From NCBI GenBank assembly GCA_963831385.1, contig CAWHPW010000009.1, positions 1-64,000 of the forward strand: a DNA stretch of 64,000 nucleotides, read 5' to 3'. This document shows, in pieces, positions 49,244 to 58,163 of the stretch. The notes beneath the pieces were generated by a model, which was given only the letters and a program-made list of their open reading frames with translations, was not told where the DNA came from and did no database searches. The number at the start of each line of letters is the position of its first letter. Position 1 is the stretch's first letter. Position numbers and translations under genes: made by a program. This stretch comes from JACVRX01 sp963831385 (GTDB lineage: Bacteria > Actinomycetota > Actinomycetes > Jiangellales > Jiangellaceae).

Positions 49244-50797
49244 ATGGCCGACGAGTACGACGTGATCATCGTGGGGTCGGGTGCCGGTGGCGGCACCTTG
49301 GCGCACCGGCTGGCTCCCTCGGGCAAGCGGGTGCTGATCCTGGAGCGAGGTGACTGGCTGCCCCGCGAGATCGAGAACTGGGACGCAACGGCCGTCTTCG
49401 TCGACAACCGGTACGTCTCCCCGGACACCTGGTACGACGAGAACGGCAAGCCGTTCCAACCACAGATCCACTACTTCGTGGGCGGTGCGACGAAGTTCTA
49501 CGGCGCGGCGTTGTACCGGCTACGCGCGGAGGACTTCGGCGAGCTCACCCACCACGGCGGGATCTCCCCTGCGTGGCCGATCGGCTACGACGAGTTCGAG
49601 CCGTACTACACGCAGGCTGAGCAGCTGTACCAGGTGCACGGTGCTCGCGGTGAGGATCCGACCGACCCGCCGGCCACGGCACCGTACCCGTTCCCGCCGG
49701 TTTCGCACGAGCCACGGATCCAGCAGCTGTTCGACGACATGTCGCAGGTCGGGCTGCACCCGTTCCACGCTCCGTGCGGGATCATGCTCGACGAGGCGAA
49801 CTTCGCGCTCAGCACCTGTATCCGGTGCGCGACGTGCGACGGTTTTCCGTGCATGGTGCACGCCAAGTCCGACGCCGACGTGATCGCGGTTCGACCCTCA
49901 CTGCGCCACGACAACGTCACGCTGGTGCGCAATGCCGTGGTGCGACGGCTGGAGACCGACCCCTCGGGACGGACCGTAACCTCGGTCGTCGCCGACGTCG
50001 ACGGCGCGGAGGAGCGCTACACGGGGTCAGTGGTCGTTGTCTCCGCGGGCGCGGCCAACTCGGCCAAGCTGCTGCTGGCCAGCGCCAACGACACGCACCC
50101 GAACGGGTTGGCCAACGGCTCGGACCAGGTCGGACGCAACTACGTCTTCCACAACAGCCGGGCCTTCTTGGCTGTCTCAGTGGAGAAGAACGACACCCGG
50201 TTCCAGAAGACCCTCGGCATGAACGACTACTACTTCGGCGACGACGACTTCGGGTACCCCATGGGCAACGTGCAGATGGTCGGCAAGTCGTCCGCGCCCA
50301 TGTACCGGGGTGAGAAGCCCATCCAGACGAAGTTGGCGCCGACGTTCGCCCTCGACGAGGTCGCCGAGCGGGCCGTCGACTTCTGGCTTTCCACCGAGGA
50401 CCTGCCCGATCCCGACAACCGGGTCACCCTGGCCCAGGACGGCAACATCGCGCTGCAATACACACCGAACAACCGTGAGCCGCTCGAGCAGCTGTACAAC
50501 CGGGTGAAGAAGCACCTGAGTCACCTGGGGATGCACCCCCACCACCTGATCCCGCGCGACATCTACATGAAGAACGACATCCCAGTCGCGGGTTGCGCAC
50601 ACCAGGCTGGCACCGTCCGCTTCGGGGCTGACCCGGCAACGTCGGTTCTCGACACCGACTGTAAAGCGCACGAGCTGGACAACCTCTACGTCGTCGACAC
50701 CAGCTTCTTCCCGAGCATCGGAGCGGTGAACCCGGCGCTCACCGCGATGGCCAACGCCCTCCGCGTCGGCGACCACCTGGTATCGCGGCTCGGCTGA
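49244..50797 (+). CDS. GMC family FAD oxidoreductase with cysteine cluster
   Basis: A 517-residue glucose-methanol-choline oxidoreductase. The FAD motif VGSGAGGGTLAHRLAP is near residue 7. VGGATKFYGAALYRLRAEDF, an AGAANSAKLLLAS block and the C-terminal catalytic His and Asn in VAGCAHQAGTVRFG and GAVNPALTAMANALR follow. Residues 192-203 read CIRCATCDGFPC (C-x2-C-x2-C-x4-C). Cysteine clusters near this position bind an Fe-S centre in some bacterial FAD-dependent glucose dehydrogenases, passing electrons to a cytochrome or quinone rather than O2. No signal peptide is visible. It lies in the cyd/GH15 operon and probably oxidises a sugar or sugar alcohol. Confidence 0.92.
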   Translation: MADEYDVIIVGSGAGGGTLAHRLAPSGKRVLILERGDWLPREIENWDATAVFVDNRYVSPDTWYDENGKPFQPQIHYFVGGATKFYGAALYRLRAEDFGELTHHGGISPAWPIGYDEFEPYYTQAEQLYQVHGARGEDPTDPPATAPYPFPPVSHEPRIQQLFDDMSQVGLHPFHAPCGIMLDEANFALSTCIRCATCDGFPCMVHAKSDADVIAVRPSLRHDNVTLVRNAVVRRLETDPSGRTVTSVVADVDGAEERYTGSVVVVSAGAANSAKLLLASANDTHPNGLANGSDQVGRNYVFHNSRAFLAVSVEKNDTRFQKTLGMNDYYFGDDDFGYPMGNVQMVGKSSAPMYRGEKPIQTKLAPTFALDEVAERAVDFWLSTEDLPDPDNRVTLAQDGNIALQYTPNNREPLEQLYNRVKKHLSHLGMHPHHLIPRDIYMKNDIPVAGCAHQAGTVRFGADPATSVLDTDCKAHELDNLYVVDTSFFPSIGAVNPALTAMANALRVGDHLVSRLG

Positions 50798-50824
50798 CCC
50801 GATCGACCAACGCCGAGGGCCGCG

Positions 50825-50953
50825 ATGGCGACGAGCGCCGAGAACCGGGTCGTCAACCTGGCCGGGTTGGTCCAGGGCATCACCTTGGTGACCGACTGCA
50901 CCCCAGACCGGCTGGCCACGGACAGCCGGCAACACCGACGGGATAACCGATGA
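50825..50953 (+). pseudogene. MFS transporter relic, N-terminal fragment
   Basis: A 42-codon frame from an ATG at 50825 begins ENRVVNLAGLVQGITLVT, which closely resembles the first transmembrane helix of actinobacterial MFS transporters, then loses similarity and ends at a TGA that overlaps the aldose epimerase ATG (ATGA, 50950-50953). An internal deletion appears to have removed almost all of the transporter while keeping its start and the coupling to the next gene. GAGG precedes the ATG. It may still be translated, and if so it could support translation of the epimerase. Confidence 0.5.
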
Positions 50954-51885
50954 GTGTCGACCAAGTGCTGCGCCGCAGGCCGCCGTCGGGCGACCAATAC
51001 GCCATCGCCTTCGGCAACTCTACGGCGCAGGTCACGCAGGTCGGCGCCACCCTGCGCAGCTGCACGCTCGACGGTCTCGATGTGATCGACGGTTTCGGCA
51101 TGGACGAACGTGCGACAGACGGGCGCGGCCAGGTGCTCGCACCTTGGCCGAACCGGCTCACCGACGGCAGCTACCGGTACGGGGGCCGTGAGTGCCAGGC
51201 ACCGATCAACGAGCTCGGCCGGAACACCGCGATCCACGGGCTGGTGCGCTGGCTGGATTGGACACCGGTCGTGCACGACGCGGCGTCGGTCACATTGTCG
51301 TGTTCAATGCGCCCGCAGCCGGGGTACGAGTGGCTTCTCGATCTCGAGTTGACCTACGCGTTGGATTCTGGCGGCCTCTCCGTGACTGCCCAGGCGATCA
51401 ACGCCGACGCGGAGCGGGCTCCCTTCGGTGTCGGGTTTCATCCCTATCTCACCCTCGGGACCAGCTCGATCGACGGGCTTCACTTGACTATTCCAGCCAC
51501 CGAGTATCGCGACTTGGGCGGCCGGCCGGTAATAGTGCCGGTGGCGTCGACGCCGCTGGATTTCACCCAGCCCCGCCAGATTGGTTCGACGCAGCTGGAC
51601 ACCTGCTTCGGCGGGTTGGTCCGCAGCGATGACCAGCGGGCCATCGCGAGGCTGGACGACCGCGGCGGTGGCCGTTCCGTCCAGCTGTGGGTCGACGACG
51701 CATATCGCTACCTGATGGTCTACACCGGAGACGGCGTGGGTCGGCGCGAGCGGCGTCGGAGGGCGGTGGCCGTCGAGCCGATGACCTGCCCACCTGATGC
51801 GTTTCGCTCCGGCATCGACCTGACGGAGCTGGAGCCGGGCGAGTCCTGGCGCGGGAGCTGGGGAATTCGCGGTGCCGGGCACTAG
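50950..51885 (+). CDS. Aldose 1-epimerase family protein (mutarotase)
   Basis: A 311-residue galactose-mutarotase-fold protein that interconverts alpha and beta anomers of aldoses such as glucose. Conserved features are VLAPWPNRLTDGSYRYGG (Asn-Arg), NTAIHGLVRWLDW (catalytic His), VGFHPYLTLG (second His) and a Glu in RRAVAVEPMTCPPDAF. It is the last gene of the rightward operon and is convergent with the second MalT-like regulator, overlapping it by four bases. In a pathway with GH15 and the GMC oxidoreductase, it would supply the anomer each enzyme prefers. Confidence 0.92.
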   Translation: MSVDQVLRRRPPSGDQYAIAFGNSTAQVTQVGATLRSCTLDGLDVIDGFGMDERATDGRGQVLAPWPNRLTDGSYRYGGRECQAPINELGRNTAIHGLVRWLDWTPVVHDAASVTLSCSMRPQPGYEWLLDLELTYALDSGGLSVTAQAINADAERAPFGVGFHPYLTLGTSSIDGLHLTIPATEYRDLGGRPVIVPVASTPLDFTQPRQIGSTQLDTCFGGLVRSDDQRAIARLDDRGGGRSVQLWVDDAYRYLMVYTGDGVGRRERRRRAVAVEPMTCPPDAFRSGIDLTELEPGESWRGSWGIRGAGH

Positions 51886-54152
51886 GAAGCGTGGAGGCCG
51901 AGCTCTTCGATGCGGTTCACCGCCTCGGTGCGGGAAGACACTCCGAGCTTGCGGTAAAGAGAGTTCGCCTGGGTCTTGACCGTATGCCGGGACACGAAGA
52001 GCCGGTCACCGATCTCGGGGAACGAGAGATGAGTGGGCAGGAGCGGGACCAGCCGCAGCTCGGCCGCCGTCAGCGCCGAAGCACCCAGCGCTGCGCCTGC
52101 GATCTGCCGCAATCTCGCCTGCAACCGATCGGCCGCTGCTGGGAGCGTGCCGAGATCGGGCCGCTGCTGAAGGATGCTCTGGGCCTGCTCCAGGGCAGCG
52201 GATGCTCCAGCCGGGTCGACAACCGCAAGGTATGCGCGCGTCAACTCCAGCAGCGCCTGGACCGAGACAACCGGGAGCGCGTAGGTAAGCAGCGGCCGCA
52301 GCCTAGCCGCGCGCTTGACGTACCCGCGGGCTACGTGCATCTGCCCTCGGTGCGCAGCGGCACGTGCCGCGGCTGCGAAGACGAGTGCGCTCGTCCAGTA
52401 GCCGTTGTAGTGCCCCGCGTCCACGATCTCGACGGCTCGTTGTGACAGCGGGTCGGCTGCGGGCCAGTTGTCCTGCACATCGGCGGCTATCAGGAATCGC
52501 TCGGCGAGGACCAGCGCGGCCAACGGCAACGCACCGAAGTCCGTGGCCAGGTCGTAGGCATGGGCGAAGACGGCGTCGGCGCGCTCAGGGTTTCCCTCGA
52601 GCAAGTCCGCGATTCCCTCCTCGAACACCAGGGTCGCACGGTACGGGCTGGTCGGGCTGAGACCATCCCAGGCCTCCTGCGCATCCCGGCGCGTCGCTCC
52701 GATGCCGCTTCGGCACAGGTTCGCTCGCAGATAGGCCAACGTTCCAGCGACCGTGCTGCTGTCCGGCAAGGTTCCCGTCGCAGGGAGGCGCTCGGCGATG
52801 GCGGCCCAGCGTTCGGCCTCGCTCGGCCGTCCGAGCAACGCGAAGATGAGCGCGCCATGAGCGGCAATCGCCGCAAAGTGGTCGACCGAGGGACGATCAC
52901 CGAGCCATTCCATCCAGCGCCGAACCGTGTCGACGCGGCCGCTCGCCCACACCGGCTGCATGAGGTCCAAGACGAGTCTGCTCACCCGTTCTGCGTCGCC
53001 TGCGGCCTGGGCGTGCTCGACCGCGACTTCGGGCAAGCCGTTCGCCTCGTACCAAGCCGCCGCCCGGGAGTGCAACTCGGTAACGAGGCCAGGATCACCC
53101 TTCTGGAGCTCAGCCTGCAGCAGCTCGCGCAGGAGGTGGTGATAGCGGTACCAGTCGCCGCGACGGTCGAGCGGAATCACCAACAGGTTGCGGCTCTGGA
53201 GCTGCTCCAGAAGTCGCGCCGACCCCGCCCGACCCACTACTGCGTCGCACAGTGGCCCGCACATGCGGTCGAGGATCGACGTTCGCAGGAGAAAACTCGC
53301 TTGCGAACGCGAGACTCGGGTGAGCAATTCAGATCGAAGATAGTCGCCCATCAGACGGTCATCCCCGGTGAACGTCAACCCGACGGCCGGGTTACCGGCG
53401 CTCAATGCCAGGGCAGCGATGTACAGTCCCGCCGGCCAGCCCTCGGTCTGAAGGACGAGCTCGTCCGTCATCGAGTCAGACAATTCGAGACCAGCGCCAC
53501 TGAGCAACTCCAATGCCTCGGCGCGGGTCATTGCCAGATCGTCCACCCCGATCTCCACGAGCTGGCCATGCACGCGCAGCCGCGCTTCCGGGATCGGTAT
53601 GTGGTCGCGGGATGCCAGCGCGAGCCGCCACCCCTTCGGAACCCGAAGCGCGAATTCGGCAATCGAGGTTCGGCACTCCTTGCTCGTGACCGCCTCGACT
53701 TGGTCGAGCACCAAGACCACCGGCTCACTGATCGTGCCGAGGGTCGACACCAGCGATGGAACGACGTCGACCGCACCGCCGAACGTCGCGAGCAGGTGGG
53801 ACGCAGCCGGACTGACCGGCGCGATTCGGCCCAGTGCAGTGATGACCGCGGTCCACAACGCAACCGGATCGTTGTCGGCTCTCTCGCACGAAACCCATGC
53901 CACGCGCCGGCCAAGGCGTTCGGCCCACTGTGCGAGCAACGTCGTCTTGCCGTATCCAGGTGGGGCGACGACGGTGATCACGGGTTGATCCGTGGCGTGC
54001 AGCCGATCGAGCAGTGTCGCTCGGCCAACCACTCCAGGCCGCGTCGTCGGTGCATGGAACTTGGGATCGAGCGTCTCGCCCGCGGACGGCCTCACATAGA
54101 TGGGCTGTGGAGCTGAAACAGCGGAGCCAGCGCCGTCAGCCTGCCCTTGCAC
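51882..54152 (-). CDS. MalT-like LuxR family transcriptional activator (LAL)
   Basis: A 756-residue LAL regulator. The Walker A loop APPGYGKTT is at residues 63-71, followed by AWVSCERADNDPVALWTAVI and the Walker B VVLVLDQVEA. A helical TPR-like middle section has WYRYHHLLRELLQAELQ, and the C-terminal HTH is LVPLLPTHLSFPEIGDRLFVSRHTVKTQ with NSLYRKLGVSSRTEAVNRI. It is shorter than the regulator at 40807 and only distantly related. It is convergent with the operon end, so it brackets the sugar/respiratory block from the right. A GTP- or sugar-type inducer cannot be deduced; MalT itself binds maltotriose. Confidence 0.9.
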   Translation of the reverse strand: MQGQADGAGSAVSAPQPIYVRPSAGETLDPKFHAPTTRPGVVGRATLLDRLHATDQPVITVVAPPGYGKTTLLAQWAERLGRRVAWVSCERADNDPVALWTAVITALGRIAPVSPAASHLLATFGGAVDVVPSLVSTLGTISEPVVLVLDQVEAVTSKECRTSIAEFALRVPKGWRLALASRDHIPIPEARLRVHGQLVEIGVDDLAMTRAEALELLSGAGLELSDSMTDELVLQTEGWPAGLYIAALALSAGNPAVGLTFTGDDRLMGDYLRSELLTRVSRSQASFLLRTSILDRMCGPLCDAVVGRAGSARLLEQLQSRNLLVIPLDRRGDWYRYHHLLRELLQAELQKGDPGLVTELHSRAAAWYEANGLPEVAVEHAQAAGDAERVSRLVLDLMQPVWASGRVDTVRRWMEWLGDRPSVDHFAAIAAHGALIFALLGRPSEAERWAAIAERLPATGTLPDSSTVAGTLAYLRANLCRSGIGATRRDAQEAWDGLSPTSPYRATLVFEEGIADLLEGNPERADAVFAHAYDLATDFGALPLAALVLAERFLIAADVQDNWPAADPLSQRAVEIVDAGHYNGYWTSALVFAAAARAAAHRGQMHVARGYVKRAARLRPLLTYALPVVSVQALLELTRAYLAVVDPAGASAALEQAQSILQQRPDLGTLPAAADRLQARLRQIAGAALGASALTAAELRLVPLLPTHLSFPEIGDRLFVSRHTVKTQANSLYRKLGVSSRTEAVNRIEELGLHAS

Positions 54153-54218
54153 TCTGCCGAAACTACTCGGCGTCTGGTGGATGCTTCAACGAACTTGGAT
54201 CGGCTACAGATCGACGTG

Positions 54219-54758
54219 TCAGCTGCAGTCGAGGTCCTGCAGGCTCTGCACGAGCGCACTGCCCGAAGACACGACCGTGCCTGCTGCGGTGACCACGGCC
54301 GCTTCCCCACCCGAGCTGACGTTGCTGATAGCTGTCTCGAGGTCCTTGAGGGAATCCTCCACGGCTTGGATTTGGTCCTTGGCGTCGCCGGCTGCTGACG
54401 TTTTCAGACTCTGCAAACTTGCCTTCACCTTGTCGACAGCGGCCTGCAGACCCGACGTGCCGGACTTGACGACATCGACGCTCTTCAGGTCTTCGATCGA
54501 ACTCTTGAATGCGTCGTAATCAGTGCAGAGCTGTTCGCTGCCGGTTGGGGATGCGGTGCCGCCGGTTGGGGATGCGGTGTCGCCGCCGGTCGCGGTTGCT
54601 TCGGCGGACGCGCTTGTCGTGGCGGTCGATGACGAGGTCGACGTGGTATCACTGCCGCAGGCAACGAGCAAGGTACACACCAGGGCAAAGCCGGTGAGCC
54701 CGATGGCGCGGGATCTGGGCGTCGAGTCGCGAGTGGGGATCGGACCAGGTGTTGTCAT
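54219..54758 (-). CDS. Small lipoprotein with helical outer domain
   Basis: A 179-residue protein with a lipoprotein signal (GLTGFALVCTLLVACGSD, lipobox LVAC) after an N-terminal stretch of about 20 residues. A Thr/Ser/Ala-rich linker of about 40 residues follows and includes a seven-residue repeat. The outer domain is alpha-helical: ALQAAVDKVKASLQSLKTSA and DQIQAVEDSLKDLETAISNV show heptad spacing and could form a coiled coil or bundle. Two cysteines (QLCTDYDAF and LQDLDCS) may form a disulphide. The frame is open to 54971, but the ATG at 54758 starts the signal peptide. The function is unknown. Confidence 0.78.
   Translation of the reverse strand: MTTPGPIPTRDSTPRSRAIGLTGFALVCTLLVACGSDTTSTSSSTATTSASAEATATGGDTASPTGGTASPTGSEQLCTDYDAFKSSIEDLKSVDVVKSGTSGLQAAVDKVKASLQSLKTSAAGDAKDQIQAVEDSLKDLETAISNVSSGGEAAVVTAAGTVVSSGSALVQSLQDLDCS
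54540..54581. repeat. Two copies of a 21-base tandem repeat
   Basis: The unit beginning GCCGGTTGGGGATGCGGTG occurs at 54540 and again at 54561, with a period of 21 bases. It encodes the repeated linker peptide TASPTGG in the lipoprotein on the minus strand. Copy number could vary between strains by slippage. Confidence 0.7.
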
Positions 54759-54909
54759 TATTGGCGGCTTCCGTAGACGGCAACTAGCGACTCCATCAAC
54801 GCATGCTGTTCTGCATGATCGCATCGTCCTCAGCGGATGAAAGCTGGGCCTAACCCGAGCTTCAAACTGCCTGGGTGTCCCGCGTGGTCGTCGGCGAGCA
54901 GCGACGGCG

Positions 54910-56295
54910 TCACGCCGGCAGCTGCGCCGGTTCCTTCGGACCCGGAACCGGGAGCACAGAAGTGACCACAAAGGCCACCGCTACTGCGACCACGACCTCC
55001 GGTGTCACCGACAAACCATCTGCGCCGAGCAGCAGGGTGGCCAACAGCGTCGAGGTCATCGGCAGCCGCAGCATCGCGGCGCACATGGCTCCGATGCCCA
55101 TGCCGATCGCGGGCGCCAGACTCATGCCGGGCAGCCCGCTCGCGGCAATGCCGAGCGCAGCACCGATGAACATGGCGGGGAAGATCGGTCCGCCGCGGAA
55201 CGCGCTCAACGAGAGCCCGTAGACGACCGTCTTGCACGCGGCGAGCAGGAGCAGCACGCCGACCGAGTAGTCGGCGGCGTTTTCGACCAGCTCGGGCATG
55301 GCACTCTGACCGGAGAACAGCACCTGCGTAAAGCTTTGTCCGGAGATGAGCTGGTAGGCCATCGCAGTCAGGCCGATGAGCAGGCCGAGAACCGCCGTCA
55401 CCAGAACCCGGTTCACGTGGACGACCGGGCGCAGCGACAGTCCGATCCAGCGGATCACCCAGCCCAGCAGCGCGCCGGCCGCGCCGATGGCAAGGGCCCA
55501 GGCCATGGTGGCCACCGTCGGATCCACTGCCGGCGGCACCGACGTCAGCGTCAGCGAGAAGTTGCCGAGGCCCGTCCAGTTGTTCAGGCCGACGAAGGTG
55601 AGGGCGCCGATGCCGGATGCGAGAAGTCCCGGCAGCGCCACAAGACTCAGCGTCGCACCCCCGACACCGGCGGCCTCCATGATCAAGAACGCCCCGAGGA
55701 CGGGGGATCCCAGCAGCGTGCTGATCGCCGCGAAGCTGCCGGCCGACGCCATGATTGTCAGGGCCATCGGTGGTGCATCCTTCTTCACAAGGTGCACGGT
55801 CAGCGCCGCAAGGCCGCCGCCGATGGCGATCAAGGGCGCCTCGGGCCCGAGAACCGCGCCTAGGCTGAGCGTGGTCAGTGCGGCCAGCATGATGCCGGGG
55901 AGCTCCCGGTCGACGGGCGGACCTCCGCCCACGTGAAAGCCCAGGGCGGGTGAGTGGCCCCCGTTGCCAGGCAAGTACCGGATGGTCAACGCGGTCAACA
56001 GTCCACACAGCAGCAACCAGGGCACCGGCCACCAAGCGGGAACGCCCCCGGCGAAGACATCTTGCGGCAGGTCGTCGAACAAGAACTCCTGGATCTTCGT
56101 AACGAGTACCAGGAAGCCGTAGGCAACAGCCGAGATCGGAATGCCCAGGATCGCGGCCAGTAGCAGCGCCGACAGGTACCGCCTCGACCGGATGACCGCG
56201 ACTGGGTCCATCGCCGATAGTCCAGCCGACGGCGAAGCAGCAGGCCGAACCGCGGCAGGTGACGCTGCACTCGCAGGGTCATGCGAGTCGGTCAT
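54910..56295 (-). CDS. ClC family chloride channel/antiporter
   Basis: A 461-residue ClC protein. Family motifs are a selectivity-filter-like GNGGHSPALGFHVGGGP, the gating-glutamate segment LGPEAPLIAIGGGLAALTV (matching GxEGP with Glu kept), GSFAAISTLLGSPVLGAFLIMEA and GGPIFPAMFIGAALG near the C-terminus. Retention of the external Glu is compatible with H+/Cl- exchange, but the internal proton Glu was not assigned. The ATG at 56295 is preceded on its strand by GAGGGAGGCG. It lies between a lipoprotein gene and zwf on the same strand. With glutamate decarboxylase nearby, a role in acid tolerance is possible, as known for the enterobacterial ClC. Confidence 0.92.
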   Translation of the reverse strand: MTDSHDPASAASPAAVRPAASPSAGLSAMDPVAVIRSRRYLSALLLAAILGIPISAVAYGFLVLVTKIQEFLFDDLPQDVFAGGVPAWWPVPWLLLCGLLTALTIRYLPGNGGHSPALGFHVGGGPPVDRELPGIMLAALTTLSLGAVLGPEAPLIAIGGGLAALTVHLVKKDAPPMALTIMASAGSFAAISTLLGSPVLGAFLIMEAAGVGGATLSLVALPGLLASGIGALTFVGLNNWTGLGNFSLTLTSVPPAVDPTVATMAWALAIGAAGALLGWVIRWIGLSLRPVVHVNRVLVTAVLGLLIGLTAMAYQLISGQSFTQVLFSGQSAMPELVENAADYSVGVLLLLAACKTVVYGLSLSAFRGGPIFPAMFIGAALGIAASGLPGMSLAPAIGMGIGAMCAAMLRLPMTSTLLATLLLGADGLSVTPEVVVAVAVAFVVTSVLPVPGPKEPAQLPA

Positions 56296-56452
56296 CAGAC
56301 GCGCCTCCCTCAAGAGAACGACCGCGGCTTGCCTGACTCGCGGGTGGGCGCTGACGAGTTGACCACGCGAGGTTGGAGTTTGTCACCGCCGCGACCAGGA
56401 TCAGGGCGGCGAGCACCAGGCCGGAGCGCTGCGGGCCGCGGCCGTCGTCGGT

Positions 56453-57859
56453 TCAGCCATCAGTCCACGGCGCCTGCCATCCGCCGCTGTCGGCGGTCAA
56501 CGCGTCGGCGGCTTCCGGACCCCATGATCCCGGAGCGTAGGGGTGGACCGGCGGCGGCGCGTCGAGGAGCGGCTGCATGATCCGCCAGGTCTCCTCCACC
56601 CCGTCCTGTCGGGCGAAGCGTGTGCTGTTGCCGATCATGGCGGCGTGCAGCAGAACCTCGTACGGCGTCGCACCCTCCCCGCCTTCGGCCGCGAACTCCA
56701 TGTCGAGCTCGATGGGCGCGGCGCCGGCAACGTCCGCCCGGTGGGCATCGAGGACGACCCTGATGCCGGTCGACGGGTCGAGCTTGACGACGAGCTGGTT
56801 GGGTTCGGGTCGGTGCCCACCCGGTGCGAAGCCGAGCCAAGGGGACTGTTTGAAGACGAGCCGAAGCTCGGTCTGGGTAGTGGGCAGGCGCTTGCCGGTA
56901 CGGATGAAGAAGGGCACACCGGACCAACGCCAGTTCTCGATCTCGATTCGCAGGGCAGCGTATGTCTCGGTGGTGGAGTCCGGCGCGACACCGTCGATAC
57001 CGAGGTAGCCGTCGTACTGGCCGCGCACATAGTGGGCCGGGTCGGCCTCGACCACGGATCGGAACAGCGCTACCTGGGCCTCTTTGAGCGTCCTCGGATC
57101 ACCGCGTGACGGCGCCTCCATAGCCGCAGCCGCGACGACCTGCATGAGGTGGTTGACCACGACGTCGCGCAGCGCGCCGACGGGGTCGTAGAAATGGCCG
57201 CGGTCCTCCACCCCGAAGTCCTCCGCCATCGTGATCTGGACACACTGCACGTAGTTGCGGTTCCAGACCGGCTCCAGGATCGAGTTGGCGAAGCGGAGGA
57301 AGAGGATCTCCTCGAGGCCCATCTTCCCGAGGTAGTGATCGATTCGGTACAGCTGTGATTCGTCGACGTATTGGTGGAGGTCCTCTGCCAGGGAGTGAGC
57401 AGACCCTTGATCGTGACCGAACGGCTTCTCGACGACGATCCGGGCTGTTTCCGTCAATCCGGCCTCGGCCAGTCCCTTGACAACCGTGCCGAACAGGAAC
57501 GGCGGGATCTCGAGGTAGAAGACGGGATTACTGGCGCCCTTGATCGCCTCTCCCACCCGAGCGTACGAAGCCGGGTCGGTGAAGTCGCCGCTCACGTACG
57601 ACATCCGCGCCGCAAAGCGGTCGAAAACGGCACGATCGAGCTGCTCGCCGGTTCCCTCGATCGACTCGCGGGCGCGTTCGACGAGTTGATCCACGGTCCA
57701 ATCGTCGACGGCGACGCCCACGATCGGGCACTGCAGCAGCCCGCGGGCCTCGAGCCGGTACAGCGACCGGAAGGTCATCACCTTCGCCAGGTCGCCGGTG
57801 ATCCCGAAGATCACCACAACGTCAGCCGGCTGCTGGGTGGCGCTCTCAGCGGTCGTCAT
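56453..57859 (-). CDS. zwf: Glucose-6-phosphate 1-dehydrogenase
   Basis: A 468-residue G6PDH, the NADP-linked entry enzyme of the pentose phosphate pathway. The dinucleotide site is VVIFGITGDLAK at the N-terminus. The substrate-binding motif is RIDHYLGKMGLEEI near residue 175, preceded by IVVEKPFGHD. The region with IRTGKRLPTTQTELRLVF is also typical. The ATG at 57859 begins MTTAESATQQ; a nearby upstream ATG at 57871 and the longer frame to 57952 are possible. No gnd or 6-phosphogluconolactonase gene is adjacent, so this copy is not in a usual pentose phosphate operon. Confidence 0.96.
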   Translation of the reverse strand: MTTAESATQQPADVVVIFGITGDLAKVMTFRSLYRLEARGLLQCPIVGVAVDDWTVDQLVERARESIEGTGEQLDRAVFDRFAARMSYVSGDFTDPASYARVGEAIKGASNPVFYLEIPPFLFGTVVKGLAEAGLTETARIVVEKPFGHDQGSAHSLAEDLHQYVDESQLYRIDHYLGKMGLEEILFLRFANSILEPVWNRNYVQCVQITMAEDFGVEDRGHFYDPVGALRDVVVNHLMQVVAAAAMEAPSRGDPRTLKEAQVALFRSVVEADPAHYVRGQYDGYLGIDGVAPDSTTETYAALRIEIENWRWSGVPFFIRTGKRLPTTQTELRLVFKQSPWLGFAPGGHRPEPNQLVVKLDPSTGIRVVLDAHRADVAGAAPIELDMEFAAEGGEGATPYEVLLHAAMIGNSTRFARQDGVEETWRIMQPLLDAPPPVHPYAPGSWGPEAADALTADSGGWQAPWTDG

Positions 57860-58163
57860 CACTACCACCATCTTCCGTTTGTGCGTGCGTCCTCGCCGCC
57901 GGTCGACAGAGATGTCATCCATTCCAGTGAGACGACGACTCTCCTCCAGCAAGAGCCTCCTGACCTTTTCTGGTCATGGCCTCACCCGTAGCGAGTGAGA
58001 AAGGCCGATACGGGGCGGGCGGAGTTCGATCAGCCGAGCCCGAAGAGGACGCGGAAGCTGCGGCCAGCGTTCGTTAACCCGCATCGGGGGATGTACCGGT
58101 GAGCGAAAGCTGCTCTTATGGGGCCATGGCCCGCGCACCCGGCGTCGGCAGGAAGGACGTGCC
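57860..58163. other. Divergent promoter region between zwf and gadB
   Basis: About 300 bases without a supported gene. A stem formed by CTCAC and GTGAG around CCGTAGCGA, flanked by GGCC on both sides, lies near 57975-58005, and GACCTTTTCTGGTC is a short dyad just before it. Either could be a regulatory or RNA element. The gadB ribosome site AGGAAGG is at 58150-58156. Confidence 0.4.

Noticed and set aside
54219..54971. Longer start for the small lipoprotein
   Set aside because: The extra 71 residues are Arg/Cys-rich and antisense to the ClC gene end. The signal peptide starts at 54758.
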